This document shows positions 1 to 8,563 of a DNA stretch of 35,463 nt, piece by piece. The notes beneath the pieces were generated by a model. It saw nothing but the letters and a program-made list of their open reading frames with translations. It had not been told where the DNA came from and did not search any database. The position numbers and the translations under genes are program-made. Where the stretch lies: assembly GCA_910584255.1 (NCBI GenBank), contig CAJTXV010000018.1:1-35463 (forward strand), in the 5' to 3' direction. This DNA is from an uncultured Bacilli bacterium (GTDB taxonomy: Bacteria > Bacillota_I > Bacilli_A > RF39 > UBA660). Position 1 is the first letter of the stretch. The number at the start of each line of letters is the position of its first letter.

Positions 1-86
1 AATTAATATTTTTTACCACTTATTTAGGTGTCACATCATTGACAACTAAACATTTATGAAAAAAGGTTTCCAGTTCTTGTAATTAT

Positions 87-109
87 AAAAAATGGACTAA
101 CCATTTTTT
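87..109 (+). terminator. A/T-rich stem-loop upstream of dacB
   Basis: AAAAAATGG (87-95) and CCATTTTTT (101-109) pair across a 5-base loop and end in a T run. This looks like an intrinsic terminator of a gene lying left of the window. Only two G-C pairs support it. Confidence 0.5.
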
Positions 110-140
110 CTTTTTCATATATTGAAATAGGTGATTACTT

Positions 141-1214
141 TTGAGAAAGAGATGGATAATTTTGATGATTTTGTGTCTTTTACCAAGTCATGTATATGCA
201 CTGACCGTCAGTAGTCAAAGTGCGTGTATGATGGATATCGATAGTGGGAGGGTCCTATTTGCGAAGGATGAAAATCATCCACGACTCATTGCATCTATTA
301 CAAAAATTATGACCGCAGTACTGGCAATTGAATCTGGTAGATTAGAAGAAGAAGTAACAGTGGGTGAAGAAGTTTTAAAAATGTATGGGTCGAATATTTA
401 TATTGAACTAGGAGAAAAGATGGTTCTTAGAGATTTGGTATATGGACTTATGCTTCGAAGTGGGAATGATGCGGCGATTGTGATTAGTGTTTTTGTGGGA
501 GGAACGGAAGAAAAATTTGTAGGGATGATGAATCAAAAGGCGAAGGCAATTGGAATGAAAAACACCATTTTTAAAAACCCACATGGACTAGATGAGGATA
601 CAGAAAATAAGTCTAGTGCTTATGATATGGCACTCCTTTCTAGTTATGCCTCTAAGAATCCTACTTATATGAAAATTGTAGGTACTAAAAAATATCAAGT
701 CCAAAGTAATTTAAAAAGTTATCTTTGGTATAACCGTAATAAACTTTTAACTTCTTATGATAAGGCAACTGGTGGAAAAACAGGGTATACTCCTAGGGCT
801 GGAAGAACATTAGTAACAACGGCAAAGGATAAAAAATTAAATTTAACTGTCGTGACACTCAATGATGGCAATGAGTACAATACTCATGAAACACTCTACG
901 AATATGCATTTACAAATTACCAAAATTATCAAATTTTAAATCCGAGAAAATTTAAAATAGATGATGCTTATTATCCTGATCAAATTTACATTAAAGAAAG
1001 TTTTACTTATCCATTAACAGAAGAAGAGAAGGATCAAGTGAAAGTAGAAGTCAAACTCTCAAAATTGAGTAAATATCAAAATAATGATGCTGTTGGGGTT
1101 GTTTCTGTAAGATTGGGAGAAGAAAAGATTCATGAACAAAAAATTTATGTGAAAAAGAAAACAAAAAAAGACTCTTGGTGGAAGAAGATTTGGGGATTTT
1201 TAAATGGTAAATAA
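141..1214 (+). CDS. dacB: D-alanyl-D-alanine carboxypeptidase, DacB/DacF type
   Basis: A penicillin-binding serine DD-carboxypeptidase (peptidase S11) that trims the terminal D-Ala from peptidoglycan stem peptides outside the membrane. The three active-site motifs are visible: S52-I-T-K, S107-G-N and K213-T-G. Residues 1-20 form a signal peptide ending in VYA. A C-terminal domain and a basic tail follow. The start is a TTG preceded by AGGTGA (129-134) at six bases; no better start is in frame. It overlaps spmA by 11 bases, and in Bacillus subtilis the dacB-spmA-spmB operon makes spore-cortex enzymes. The order is why I choose dacB over dacF; the fold alone does not separate them. Confidence 0.9.
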   Translation: MRKRWIILMILCLLPSHVYALTVSSQSACMMDIDSGRVLFAKDENHPRLIASITKIMTAVLAIESGRLEEEVTVGEEVLKMYGSNIYIELGEKMVLRDLVYGLMLRSGNDAAIVISVFVGGTEEKFVGMMNQKAKAIGMKNTIFKNPHGLDEDTENKSSAYDMALLSSYASKNPTYMKIVGTKKYQVQSNLKSYLWYNRNKLLTSYDKATGGKTGYTPRAGRTLVTTAKDKKLNLTVVTLNDGNEYNTHETLYEYAFTNYQNYQILNPRKFKIDDAYYPDQIYIKESFTYPLTEEEKDQVKVEVKLSKLSKYQNNDAVGVVSVRLGEEKIHEQKIYVKKKTKKDSWWKKIWGFLNGK

Positions 1215-1782
1215 AATATGGGGTTCTTTTATTGTTATTGGTCTTCTCTATGGTTTTATCACAGGAAAAATGGATATAATGAATCAAGAAATTATCGAAT
1301 GTGGCTCTTCTTCCTTAGAACTTTTTTTGACTATGTTTCCTATGATGATTCTTTGGAGTGGAATTATGAAAGTTGCCCAGGAGGCGGGAGTTTTAAGTTT
1401 TCTTTCTAGGCTATTACAACCATTCTTTTCTCTCATTTTTCCCGAATTAAAAAAGGATGATCCTGCCCTTCCATATATTGCGAGCAATTTAACCATTAAT
1501 ATGCTTGGAATCCATAATGCATCGACTCCTTTTGGTTTAAAGGCAATGAAATGTTTACAAGAAGAAAATCCAAAGAAAGACACGGCAAGTAAAAGTATGA
1601 TTACCTTTTTGGTTTTAAACACGAGTGGGGTAACTTTGATTGCAACAGATATTCTTGCTGTCCGGAGTAGTATGGGATCTCTCAATCCAACGGATTTATT
1701 ATTCGTTACCATTTTAGCAACCATAATCAATACAACACTGGCATTGTTAATGAATGCTTATTTAGGGAGACGTGAAAGATGA
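1204..1782 (+). CDS. spmA: spore maturation protein A
   Basis: A 192-aa integral membrane protein of the SpmA/nucleoside-recognition (Gate) family, with several hydrophobic segments and a conserved central stretch around NLTINMLGIHNASTPFG. In Bacillus, SpmA and SpmB are needed for full core dehydration and heat resistance of spores; their transported substrate, if any, is not settled. The ATG lies inside the last codons of dacB and the stop overlaps the spmB start by four bases, so the three genes are translationally coupled. The position between dacB and spmB makes the assignment firm. Confidence 0.9.
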   Translation: MVNKIWGSFIVIGLLYGFITGKMDIMNQEIIECGSSSLELFLTMFPMMILWSGIMKVAQEAGVLSFLSRLLQPFFSLIFPELKKDDPALPYIASNLTINMLGIHNASTPFGLKAMKCLQEENPKKDTASKSMITFLVLNTSGVTLIATDILAVRSSMGSLNPTDLLFVTILATIINTTLALLMNAYLGRRER

Positions 1783-2303
1783 ATATTACAACCTTAGGGA
1801 ATTATATATTACCGATTGTTGTTTTTTTAATTATTGGGGTTGCTCTTTTAAAAAAAATTCCTTTATTTGATACTTTTATAGAGGGAGCAAAGGATGGCAT
1901 TTTACTAGGGTTTCAAGTATTTCCTTGTTTACTTGGCATGATTTTTGGAATTAATATTTTATTAAGAAGTAATTTGATTTCTAATATTTTTGAACTCTTT
2001 TCTCCTATATTTTCATTTTTTAATTTTCCAAAAGAAATATTACCTCTTGCATTGATTCGTCCTATTTCAGGGAATGCTTCATTTGCTATGATGATTGATA
2101 TTTTTAAAAACTATGGAGTTGATTCTTATTTAGGTAGAATTGCAGCTGTGATGCAGGGAGCAACGGATACTACTATTTATGTGATTTCTCTTTATTTTGG
2201 AAGTATTGGGATTAAAAATATTCGTTATGCCTTAAAAGCAGGATTGTTTGCGGATTTTATCACTTTGATGATTAGTGTTTTATTAATTTCACTTATTTTT
2301 TGA
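1779..2303 (+). CDS. spmB: spore maturation protein B
   Basis: A 174-aa membrane protein, the partner of SpmA. It carries four or more hydrophobic segments and the family block RPISGNASFAMM, followed by GATDTTIYVISLYFG. The start shares an ATGA overlap with the spmA stop. It is the last gene of the dacB-spmA-spmB operon: a hairpin with a T tract follows directly. In spore formers this protein sits in the spore inner membrane and affects core water content. The length is typical for the family. Confidence 0.92.
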   Translation: MNITTLGNYILPIVVFLIIGVALLKKIPLFDTFIEGAKDGILLGFQVFPCLLGMIFGINILLRSNLISNIFELFSPIFSFFNFPKEILPLALIRPISGNASFAMMIDIFKNYGVDSYLGRIAAVMQGATDTTIYVISLYFGSIGIKNIRYALKAGLFADFITLMISVLLISLIF

Positions 2304-2329
2304 ACTTTTACAAAAGTTCTTTTTTTTTC
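2302..2329 (+). terminator. intrinsic terminator after spmB
   Basis: GAACTTTT pairs with AAAAGTTC across a very short loop, followed by nine Ts. The stem begins in the stop codon region of spmB. Confidence 0.75.
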
Positions 2330-2368
2330 CTTCTTATTTGGGTTATAATAAGGATAATAGAATTCTTC

Positions 2369-2397
2369 TTGCGACTTCAACTCATTTATGATATAAT
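2369..2397 (+). promoter_or_regulatory. sigma-A promoter of dinG
   Basis: TTGCGA (2369-2374), a 17-base spacer, then TATAAT (2392-2397) with an extended TG at 2389-2390. It lies just after the spmB terminator and 28 bases before the dinG start. Confidence 0.8.
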
Positions 2398-2424
2398 ATG
2401 CAAAGTTAAAAGGGCTGTGATATA

Positions 2425-4437
2425 GTGGAAAAAACGAGTATTTGGAAAAATGTAACTGTCAAAGAAGAAGATTCGAGTTTATATGAAAAAGTAGATCAAT
2501 TTTTTGAGGTATTACATGGAAGTCGTGAACTTGAGTATCGAGAAGGCCAACATACGATGGCACTAGATATTGTAGATACGATTCGTGATCGACAAATCTT
2601 GTTAATAGAAGCACAAGTAGGGATTGGAAAGAGCTATGCTTATTTAATTCCCCTTCTTACTGCAATTCAAAATAAAGACTCTTTTCATGGCTTTATTATT
2701 GCAACTTCTACGATTGCTTTACAGGAACAATTATTAAATGATGTGAATCGTGTTGCTGGGATGTTAAATATGGGTCCAATCGATGTTGTATTAGCTAAGG
2801 GTAAGAATAATTTTATGTGTCTTTCTAGATTATTTGAGTTCTTAAAAGAGTCAGGTAGTGAACGGTATCGGGATATTTTAAATAAAATCGTCGATGAGGG
2901 TGGAAGTGATCGTGGAGATTTTGAACAACTCCCAGAATCGGTTTGGCGTAAAATTAATGTAAGAAATTGTAGAGTTCAAACTTGTCCCTATTATGGCAAT
3001 TGTAAATTTGTTGTTCAAAGGGAAGACTATTCTAAAGATAAAAAAATAATTATTACAAATCAAGATTTATTAGCACAACATTTAAAACAAGGAAGTGACT
3101 CTTCTATCTTTAGTGAAACGGATATAATTGTGATTGATGAAGCTCATAATTTTGAAGATAAGTTACGAAATGCTTATGTAGAGGCCATTGATAAGAGGAG
3201 AATTGAAGGTGCTATTTACCATCTTTATCAATCTGTTTCTTATAATGATGAATTTTATCCAGAATCTGAATTTTTTGAAAATCTAAATGATTTTTTTACT
3301 AAAATTCGTTTTAGCGCAAAATATATTATGAGGAAGAATCAAGCGGATATTGAAGACTTTAGTGATTATGGAAGAATTCAATTTGTTTGTAATGATGCAA
3401 TGAAACGAGTAATTTTAAAACTTAATCAGTCGATTGCAGATGCAATTGATGAAGTCAAAGTAAGGAATCAAAAAAATGATGTGGATACTTTAAATCCTCG
3501 CCCTTTAGAAATACTAGAAGGATTTTCTAAAATTTTGAGGGATTTATTAATGAAAAAGGATGCAAACAATATTTATTGGGTGAATTTCCTAGATCATGAT
3601 GGTAAATATTTACAATTAATGTATTCCCCTCGTCACTTGGATAAAATTGCATCCAATATTTTCAGTAATACAAAAGCAGGTATTGTTTTAACGAGTGCCA
3701 CCTTGGATGCAAATGATCACTATAATTATTATTCCGATTCGATTGGTTTAAATGAGGTCGTTGGGAAGGCAGTATTAAAAGAGTTTCCAATTTCTTCTCC
3801 TTATAATTATGAAGAAAATACAATTCTTTATTGTCCTGATGATATTGTAAATCCGAATGAAAATCATGAATTATATTTAAACCAGATTACAGAAAGAATT
3901 AAAGATTTAATTGAAATCACACAGGGTAGAAGTTTAGTTCTATTTACTTCTAAGAAAGATATGAATTATGTTTATCATCAATTACAGCAGGATTATTTAG
4001 ATTATCCACTTTATATGCAACAGGAAGGTGGGAATCATCAAAAATTAAAGGAAAAATTTGAGGAAAATATTCATTCTTGTTTATTTGCAACAGGAAGTTT
4101 CTTTGAAGGAATTGATATTAAAGGAGAATCACTAAGTAGTCTTATTATTCCAAGACTTCCTTTCCCAATTGTCGATCCAGTGGTAGAAGAAAAAGCAAGC
4201 ACTTATCAAGATAACTTTCAGAAAGTATATTTACCAGAAATGTTATTAAAATTAAAGCAAGGCACTGGAAGACTTATTCGTAGCGAAAGTGATAAGGGGA
4301 TTGTCTCTATTTTGGATTCAAGATTCTTACTATATAATGAAAAATATTCAAATCTTTTAACTGCAAGCTTACCTTTTGGAGAAGCAACAACTGACTTGGA
4401 AAATGTGAAAAAATTTATAAGTGTGAAATTAAAGTAG
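2425..4437 (+). CDS. dinG: DinG/XPD-family ATP-dependent DNA helicase
   Basis: A 670-aa superfamily-2 5'-3' DNA helicase with an iron-sulfur cluster. Motifs in order: Walker A AQVGIGKS (K69); four cluster cysteines C132, C182, C187, C193, with the +5/+6 spacing of E. coli DinG; the D238EAH box; LTSATL; GSFFEGIDIKG; and QGTGRLIRS (motif VI). It lacks the N-terminal exonuclease domain of B. subtilis DinG and is therefore closer in layout to E. coli DinG. DinG unwinds D-loops and R-loops and is linked to replication-transcription conflicts. The start is GTG, with only a weak ribosome site (AAGGG about ten bases upstream). Its own promoter precedes it, and rluB follows closely. Confidence 0.88.
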   Translation: MEKTSIWKNVTVKEEDSSLYEKVDQFFEVLHGSRELEYREGQHTMALDIVDTIRDRQILLIEAQVGIGKSYAYLIPLLTAIQNKDSFHGFIIATSTIALQEQLLNDVNRVAGMLNMGPIDVVLAKGKNNFMCLSRLFEFLKESGSERYRDILNKIVDEGGSDRGDFEQLPESVWRKINVRNCRVQTCPYYGNCKFVVQREDYSKDKKIIITNQDLLAQHLKQGSDSSIFSETDIIVIDEAHNFEDKLRNAYVEAIDKRRIEGAIYHLYQSVSYNDEFYPESEFFENLNDFFTKIRFSAKYIMRKNQADIEDFSDYGRIQFVCNDAMKRVILKLNQSIADAIDEVKVRNQKNDVDTLNPRPLEILEGFSKILRDLLMKKDANNIYWVNFLDHDGKYLQLMYSPRHLDKIASNIFSNTKAGIVLTSATLDANDHYNYYSDSIGLNEVVGKAVLKEFPISSPYNYEENTILYCPDDIVNPNENHELYLNQITERIKDLIEITQGRSLVLFTSKKDMNYVYHQLQQDYLDYPLYMQQEGGNHQKLKEKFEENIHSCLFATGSFFEGIDIKGESLSSLIIPRLPFPIVDPVVEEKASTYQDNFQKVYLPEMLLKLKQGTGRLIRSESDKGIVSILDSRFLLYNEKYSNLLTASLPFGEATTDLENVKKFISVKLK

Positions 4438-4448
4438 GAGGGAAGAAT

Positions 4449-5165
4449 ATGGAAAGATTACAAAAAGTAATTGCAAACTGCGGTGTATGTTCTAGGCGTA
4501 AAGCAGAAGAACTTATTTTAGAAGGAAAAGTGACAGTAAACGGAAAGGTGATTCGTGAGCTTGGTACAAAAGTAAGTGAAAAAGATACGGTTGAAGTGAT
4601 GGGAAAAGTATTAGAAAAGAAACAATCATTATACTTTCTTTTAAATAAACCTAGGGGAGTTATTACTTCTGTTCGCGATGAAAAAAATAGAAAAACGGTC
4701 ATTGACTTAATTGATATAGATGAAAGAATTTATCCGATTGGAAGACTCGATTATGACACAACGGGAGTTTTATTACTGACTAACGATGGGGGGTTTTCAA
4801 ATTTAATGACTCATCCAAGTGGTCAAATTGAAAAAGTGTATGTCGCAAAATTAAATAAAAAAATTGAGGGGAAAGATTTGGCTCAATTAAAAAAAGGAGT
4901 CTTAATGGATGGTTATCTAATGAAAGCAGATCGTATTAAATTAAGAAAGACGAATTCTGATGGTACGTGCATTGTAGAACTTACCATTCATGAAGGAAGA
5001 AATCATCAAGTGAAGAAAATGTTTGAAAGTGTTGGCTATTTAGTAGATAAATTAAAAAGAGAGCGAGTTGGCTTTTTAACAACAGGAAAGCTAAAGTCTG
5101 GGGAGTATCGTAGTTTAACTCCTAAAGAAGTTCACCAATTTTATGTACTTGCAAAGAAAAAGTAG
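4449..5165 (+). CDS. rluB: 23S rRNA pseudouridine synthase, RsuA/RluB family
   Basis: A 238-aa pseudouridine synthase. Residues 1-60 are an S4 RNA-binding domain (MERLQKVIANCGVCSRRKAE); the catalytic domain has GRLDYDTTGVLLLTNDG with catalytic D101, and ends with the family block EGRNHQVKKMF. RluB of Bacillus modifies helix 89-93 region uridines of 23S rRNA; the exact target uridine cannot be read from the sequence, and RsuA/RluE relatives share these motifs. AGGAGG (4436-4441) overlaps the dinG stop and lies seven bases before the ATG, so it is probably co-expressed with dinG. Confidence 0.85.
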   Translation: MERLQKVIANCGVCSRRKAEELILEGKVTVNGKVIRELGTKVSEKDTVEVMGKVLEKKQSLYFLLNKPRGVITSVRDEKNRKTVIDLIDIDERIYPIGRLDYDTTGVLLLTNDGGFSNLMTHPSGQIEKVYVAKLNKKIEGKDLAQLKKGVLMDGYLMKADRIKLRKTNSDGTCIVELTIHEGRNHQVKKMFESVGYLVDKLKRERVGFLTTGKLKSGEYRSLTPKEVHQFYVLAKKK

Positions 5166-5184
5166 ATTTTTGGTTACTTTTTTA
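5157..5184 (+). terminator. terminator overlapping the rluB stop
   Basis: AAAAAGTA (5157-5164) pairs with TACTTTTT (5175-5182) and is followed by Ts. The 5' arm spans the rluB stop codon. The stem is weak, with one G-C pair. Confidence 0.5.
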
Positions 5185-5207
5185 TTTATTCGTCTATAGA
5201 GATTTCA

Positions 5208-5235
5208 TTGACTTCTTTTTTTATTTACATATAAT
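5208..5235 (+). promoter_or_regulatory. sigma-A promoter of the 147-aa membrane protein
   Basis: TTGACT (5208-5213), 16-base spacer, TATAAT (5230-5235). It lies 25 bases before the start at 5261. Confidence 0.75.
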
Positions 5236-5260
5236 AGAACTATAGAAAGGAGTAAGGAAG

Positions 5261-5704
5261 ATGGAGAAAGTAAAAAAATATTGTAATTATATTGGAATTA
5301 TTGGCTGTTTATTATTATTAATTGGAAATTTTTTCACATTTGTGACCGTCAAAGCATCTGTTTTGGGAATTTCTCAAAGTGAAGCAGTTAAGTTTGTAGA
5401 TGGAGATGGTGTTTTCGTAATCATTGCTGCCATTGTAGCTGCTGTTTTCATTTATTTGAAAAAAGGAAAATGGAATTATGTACCCGCACTTATTAGTGTA
5501 GTTGTTGCTATCTATGATGTGATTGATGCCAAAGATGTTGCTGCTTCTGTAGGTTCTTTAGCAAAGGTAAGCATTAACTATGGAATTGGCTTCTTTATGA
5601 TTATGCTAGGTGCTATTGCTGTTGCTGTTTATGCATTTTTATATAGGGCAGATGATAAAGATATTTTACCGTTAACAAAAGAAGCACTTACTAAGAAAAA
5701 ATAA
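5261..5704 (+). CDS. small four-helix membrane protein, unknown
   Basis: I do not recognise this 147-aa protein. It has four hydrophobic segments: about residues 10-32 (YIGIIGCLLLLIGNFFTF), 50-66, 73-88 and 108-128, with short loops and a basic C terminus (EALTKKK). It lacks a cleavable signal. A good ribosome site (AAAGGAG, 5245-5251) precedes the ATG, and it has its own promoter and terminator, so it is a single-gene unit. The layout resembles small DUF-type bacterial membrane proteins of unknown role. Confidence 0.75.
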   Translation: MEKVKKYCNYIGIIGCLLLLIGNFFTFVTVKASVLGISQSEAVKFVDGDGVFVIIAAIVAAVFIYLKKGKWNYVPALISVVVAIYDVIDAKDVAASVGSLAKVSINYGIGFFMIMLGAIAVAVYAFLYRADDKDILPLTKEALTKKK

Positions 5705-5715
5705 TTAAAAACGAT

Positions 5716-5748
5716 AAAAAAACCTAGATTTTATTTCTAGGCTTTTTT
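5716..5748. terminator. bidirectional terminator between convergent genes
   Basis: An A7 run, CCTAGA (5723-5728), a 7-base loop, TCTAGG (5736-5741) and a T6 run. It serves the membrane-protein gene on the plus strand and the ferredoxin gene on the minus strand. Confidence 0.85.
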
Positions 5749-5992
5749 ATGCTGCTTTTTGATCTTCAACATCATTTTCATCTTCTGTATTGCTTTCATC
5801 TTGAACAGTGATGGCTCCTACTGGACAACTTCCTTCTGCATCTAATACAAATTCTTTGTCTTCTTGCTTAATTTCTGTAATGTCTTTTTTTACTTCTGCT
5901 AATCCATCACTACCAAACTCAAAAACATTTTCAGCAATTTGAGTACATGCACCACAGCCGATGCAAATATCTTTATTTACTTTTGCTTTCAT
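5747..5992 (-). CDS. fer: [4Fe-4S] ferredoxin
   Basis: An 81-aa single-cluster ferredoxin for cytoplasmic electron transfer. The ligands are C10-x2-C13-x2-C16 and, near the end of the domain, C56-P (GSCPVGAI). A very acidic C-terminal tail (DESNTEDENDVEDQ) extends past the usual ferredoxin length. The start has AAAGGAAG upstream. It is monocistronic with its own promoter, divergent from the 315-aa gene. The similar Fer of Bacillus feeds several redox partners; no partner is encoded next to it. Confidence 0.93.
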   Translation of the reverse strand: MKAKVNKDICIGCGACTQIAENVFEFGSDGLAEVKKDITEIKQEDKEFVLDAEGSCPVGAITVQDESNTEDENDVEDQKAA

Positions 5993-6018
5993 TTAAAAAC
6001 TTCCTTTCTGCTTATTAA

Positions 6019-6047
6019 ATTATACTGAAAATATTCGAAAATAACAA
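6019..6047 (-). promoter_or_regulatory. promoter of the ferredoxin gene
   Basis: On the minus strand, TTGTTA (6042-6047), a 17-base spacer and TATAAT (6019-6024). This sits 27 bases upstream of the ferredoxin start. Confidence 0.75.
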
Positions 6048-6078
6048 TTGTATTTCTCTTTTTTTTTATAAAAAAGTA

Positions 6079-6087
6079 TGCTATGAT
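6079..6087 (+). promoter_or_regulatory. possible extended -10 of the 315-aa gene
   Basis: TGcTATGAT at 6079-6087 looks like an extended -10. The -35 region is only a T run. It is divergent to the ferredoxin promoter. Confidence 0.4.
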
Positions 6088-6115
6088 TATGTAAAATAGG
6101 ATATAAGGTGATACT

Positions 6116-7063
6116 ATGGCGAGTAGAATGGAACGATATACTTCAAAAAAAACAGACGCATTGGCAAGTCGTGCCCTTAAAAATCGGAGGATGTATGAGG
6201 ATTTATATACAAATGCTACCTATACAACTTTTTCTTCGATAGAACCGAGTGTGAACGTAATTGATTTATCGGATGTTCCAGTTAAGAATACAAGTAGAAG
6301 AGAAGCCTATCAAAAAACAAGGGGAGCAGTTACGTTTGGTAAGGAAGAGGAAAGGGAGATTCGAGATTATGAATCCATCTATCCGAAAGCGGAATCCGTG
6401 GAAACTGAACGCAACTTTGATATTAATCAAATATTAGAAGAGGCAAAGAAGAACCGCGAAGATGAGGATGAACTTGAAAGAAAAAGAAAATTAAAAACTA
6501 CAGAGTATAACATTTTAGCGGAATTAAATGAAGAAAAAATGAAAGAGTATCAAAAAAATAAAGATGTTCTTTCTAAAGAAGAAGAAAAAAATTTAGAAGA
6601 ATTAATTCATACAATTACTTCTAAGACCATGGCACATGATGTGAATGAAATTTTAGAAAGAGAGAAGAAAGAACGGAAGAACAAAGAATCAGATAATGGT
6701 TCTCTATTAGATGATTTAATGCCTACGAAATTGGATGAGACAATTGTTCGTGGGGAGATTTTAGAGGAAATCAAAGATCCTGTGAATATAAGTATTAATG
6801 CAGAAGACTTAAAAAGTATCGAGGCACTAAGGAATTCAGAAGAATCGGGGGAATTTGAAAAATTAGAGAACTCTCAAACGATTTTAGATAAATCTTTTTA
6901 TACTAGATCTATGGACTTGTCGAAGGAAGATTTAATGGGTGAAGAGGAAAGCCTTTATAGAGAAGATAAACGTTCAGCCATTGGAAGAATTTTCTTTACT
7001 CTCTTGATTCTTTGCCTGATTGCAGGAATTGTTTTTGTTGTATGGCAGTATCTTTTAAAGTAG
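6116..7063 (+). CDS. tail-anchored acidic/coiled protein, unknown
   Basis: I do not recognise this 315-aa protein. It begins with a basic segment (MASRMERYTSKKTD), continues as a charged, low-complexity, Glu/Lys-rich region with helix-forming stretches (about 105-190), and ends in one hydrophobic helix (about 290-313, RIFFTLLILCLIAGIVFVVW) followed by LLK. There is no signal peptide, so the bulk should lie in the cytoplasm with a C-terminal membrane anchor. AGGTGAT precedes the ATG. It stands directly before yunB, and its stop codon lies in a hairpin terminator. A role in division or sporulation is possible from context only. Confidence 0.7.
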   Translation: MASRMERYTSKKTDALASRALKNRRMYEDLYTNATYTTFSSIEPSVNVIDLSDVPVKNTSRREAYQKTRGAVTFGKEEEREIRDYESIYPKAESVETERNFDINQILEEAKKNREDEDELERKRKLKTTEYNILAELNEEKMKEYQKNKDVLSKEEEKNLEELIHTITSKTMAHDVNEILEREKKERKNKESDNGSLLDDLMPTKLDETIVRGEILEEIKDPVNISINAEDLKSIEALRNSEESGEFEKLENSQTILDKSFYTRSMDLSKEDLMGEEESLYREDKRSAIGRIFFTLLILCLIAGIVFVVWQYLLK

Positions 7064-7080
7064 TTTTTCTACTTTTTTTC
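7057..7080 (+). terminator. terminator spanning the stop of the 315-aa gene
   Basis: AAAGTAG (7057-7063), a T5 loop, CTACTTT and a T7 tract. The stop codon TAG is part of the 5' arm. Confidence 0.7.
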
Positions 7081-7112
7081 TTTTGACATAAACTGTTATA
7101 AGAGGTGACCTC

Positions 7113-7871
7113 ATGCATCATAGGATACGGTTAAAAAAAAGAAGAAAGACTAGAAAAATCAATCTATTGGTCTTTGTTTTATGTATGGTAGTTATTTCTG
7201 TTTTTGCGTTTTTACGTTTTTTAGGGAAGCAAGTAACTCCCATGTTATTAGAAACTTCTGAGTTAGAGGTTCAAAAGATATCGAATTATGTTGCGAATCA
7301 AGCAATTTATAAAGTAATTAATGAAGATGTTTCTTTTCAGAACTTGTTTGAGACAATTACTAGTTCAGATGGCTCTATTCAAACGGTTGACTTTAATTCA
7401 AATACAGTGAATCAAATTTTAAGTGTTATTACCAAATCCGTATTACAAAAGTTAAAGGATTTGGAATCTGGTCAATTGGACTCAGATATTTTATCTAATG
7501 GCTATTTTTCAGAAGAGCAACTGGGACATTTAAAAAAGGGAATTTTAAAGGAAGTACCAGTAGGTTTAATTACAAAAAATCCACTTCTTTCTAATCTTGG
7601 TCCTAGAATCCCAATACGTATTCATTATATTGGAGATGTTTTGGGAAATATTACTACCAATATTACATCTTATGGAATTAATAATGCACTAGTACAAATA
7701 GGAATTCATTTAGAAATCACAGCACAAATTCTTCTTCCATATTTAACGAAAGAGAAAGTAATACAATTTGATATTCCATTATCTATTAAAATGATTCAAG
7801 GAAAGATTCCTACATATTATAGTGGTGGTATTACAAAGGATTCAGCACTATATACATTACCAATTCATTGA
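7113..7871 (+). CDS. yunB: sporulation protein YunB
   Basis: A 252-aa protein matching the YunB family. It has a basic N terminus, one membrane helix at about 18-38 (NLLVFVLCMVVISVFAFL) and an extracytoplasmic domain with the conserved C-terminal block IPIRIHYIGDVLGNITTN, then YGINNALVQIGIHLEI. In B. subtilis yunB is expressed in the mother cell under sigma-E, and its loss lowers spore yield; its biochemical activity is unknown. AGAGGTGA stands five bases before the ATG. yutD follows 43 bases later, as part of a region resembling the B. subtilis yut/yun cluster. Confidence 0.88.
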   Translation: MHHRIRLKKRRKTRKINLLVFVLCMVVISVFAFLRFLGKQVTPMLLETSELEVQKISNYVANQAIYKVINEDVSFQNLFETITSSDGSIQTVDFNSNTVNQILSVITKSVLQKLKDLESGQLDSDILSNGYFSEEQLGHLKKGILKEVPVGLITKNPLLSNLGPRIPIRIHYIGDVLGNITTNITSYGINNALVQIGIHLEITAQILLPYLTKEKVIQFDIPLSIKMIQGKIPTYYSGGITKDSALYTLPIH

Positions 7872-7914
7872 TTTTTTTAAAGAACTAGTTTATGATTAAT
7901 ATAGGGTGGTGTAT

Positions 7915-8199
7915 ATGAAAAAGGAAATTCAAATTGGTAATCATAAATATCAGTTAGTGAAGGAATATAAGGATGGTTTTAATTTAGAGGATGTATCTTT
8001 AAAGTATACAGATTATTTCGAAGATTTTGATTATATTTTTGGAGATTATTCTTATGATAAATTGCGATTAAAGGGCTTTTATCATAAGGAAAATCAAAAG
8101 TGCCAAGAAATCAATAATATTCAGAAATTGAATACTTATATTCAGGATTATTGTGCTTTTGAATGTCGACATTTTTTGCTTGAAAAAATAGATTCCTAA
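7915..8199 (+). CDS. yutD: YutD family protein (DUF1027)
   Basis: A 94-aa cytoplasmic protein recognised from the core DYIFGDYSYDKLRLKGFY and the closing YIQDYCAFECRHFLLEK, which line up with the YutD pattern (GDWGYGQLRLKGF ... YEYCNFGC.YFVLER). Two in-frame GTG codons at 7906 and 7909 lie inside the ribosome site AGGGTGG, so the ATG at 7915 is the start. Function of the family is not established. Its neighbours yunB and yutH agree with the Bacillus gene neighbourhood. Confidence 0.85.
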   Translation: MKKEIQIGNHKYQLVKEYKDGFNLEDVSLKYTDYFEDFDYIFGDYSYDKLRLKGFYHKENQKCQEINNIQKLNTYIQDYCAFECRHFLLEKIDS

Positions 8200-8218
8200 A
8201 AAAACTAAACAAAAATAG

Positions 8219-8246
8219 TTGAAATCTGATGAAATTGTGTTAAAAT
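8219..8246 (+). promoter_or_regulatory. promoter of the DUF1292 gene
   Basis: TTGAAA (8219-8224), a 16-base spacer, TAAAAT (8241-8246) with an extended TG at 8238-8239. GGGAGG and the start at 8277 follow. Confidence 0.75.
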
Positions 8247-8276
8247 AGATATATATGATAATAAAGGGAGGATTAA

Positions 8277-8546
8277 ATGATGGGAGAAGCGAGTAAAAAA
8301 TTGGTTATTGTTACCGAAGATGGTAAAGAAGAAGAAGTAGAATTATTATTTGCTTTCGAGTTTAACGATACAAAAAAGGAGTATGCTGTTTATACTCGCA
8401 ATGAAACAGATGATGCTGGAAATATTACTATTTATGTTTCTTCAGTGATTCGTGATGGAGATAAGGTACAATTAGGTAGTGTTGAAAGCGATGAAGATTG
8501 GTCTAGAATTAAAGACGTTTTGAGAGAACTTTCAAAAAAAGATTAG
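8277..8546 (+). CDS. DUF1292 family protein (YrzB-like)
   Basis: An 89-aa acidic protein of the DUF1292 family: a beta-rich small domain with the pattern ELLFAFEFNDTKKEYAVYTR and a C-terminal helix (EDWSRIKDVLREL). In Bacillus, yrzB of this family sits with yrrK/yrzL, but here it lies alone between yutD and the 464-aa gene. Function is unknown. Two tandem ATGs occur (8277, 8280); both are compatible with the GGGAGG at 8266-8271. It probably forms a transcript with the next gene, which starts 18 bases later. Confidence 0.82.
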   Translation: MMGEASKKLVIVTEDGKEEEVELLFAFEFNDTKKEYAVYTRNETDDAGNITIYVSSVIRDGDKVQLGSVESDEDWSRIKDVLRELSKKD

Positions 8547-8563
8547 AAAGGTGGTAGTTTTAT

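Noticed and set aside
3..59. Possible C-terminal end of a gene left of the window (18 codons, ending TGA)
   Set aside because: Too short to recognise; other frames there also stop soon. The hairpin at 87-109 is compatible with it but does not prove it.
116..123. CATATATT resembling a sigma-E -10 before dacB
   Set aside because: It lies too close to the ribosome site at 129 and has no matching -35.
1284..1730. 148-codon frame on the minus strand
   Set aside because: It is antisense to spmA, which has a clear family match and operon position.
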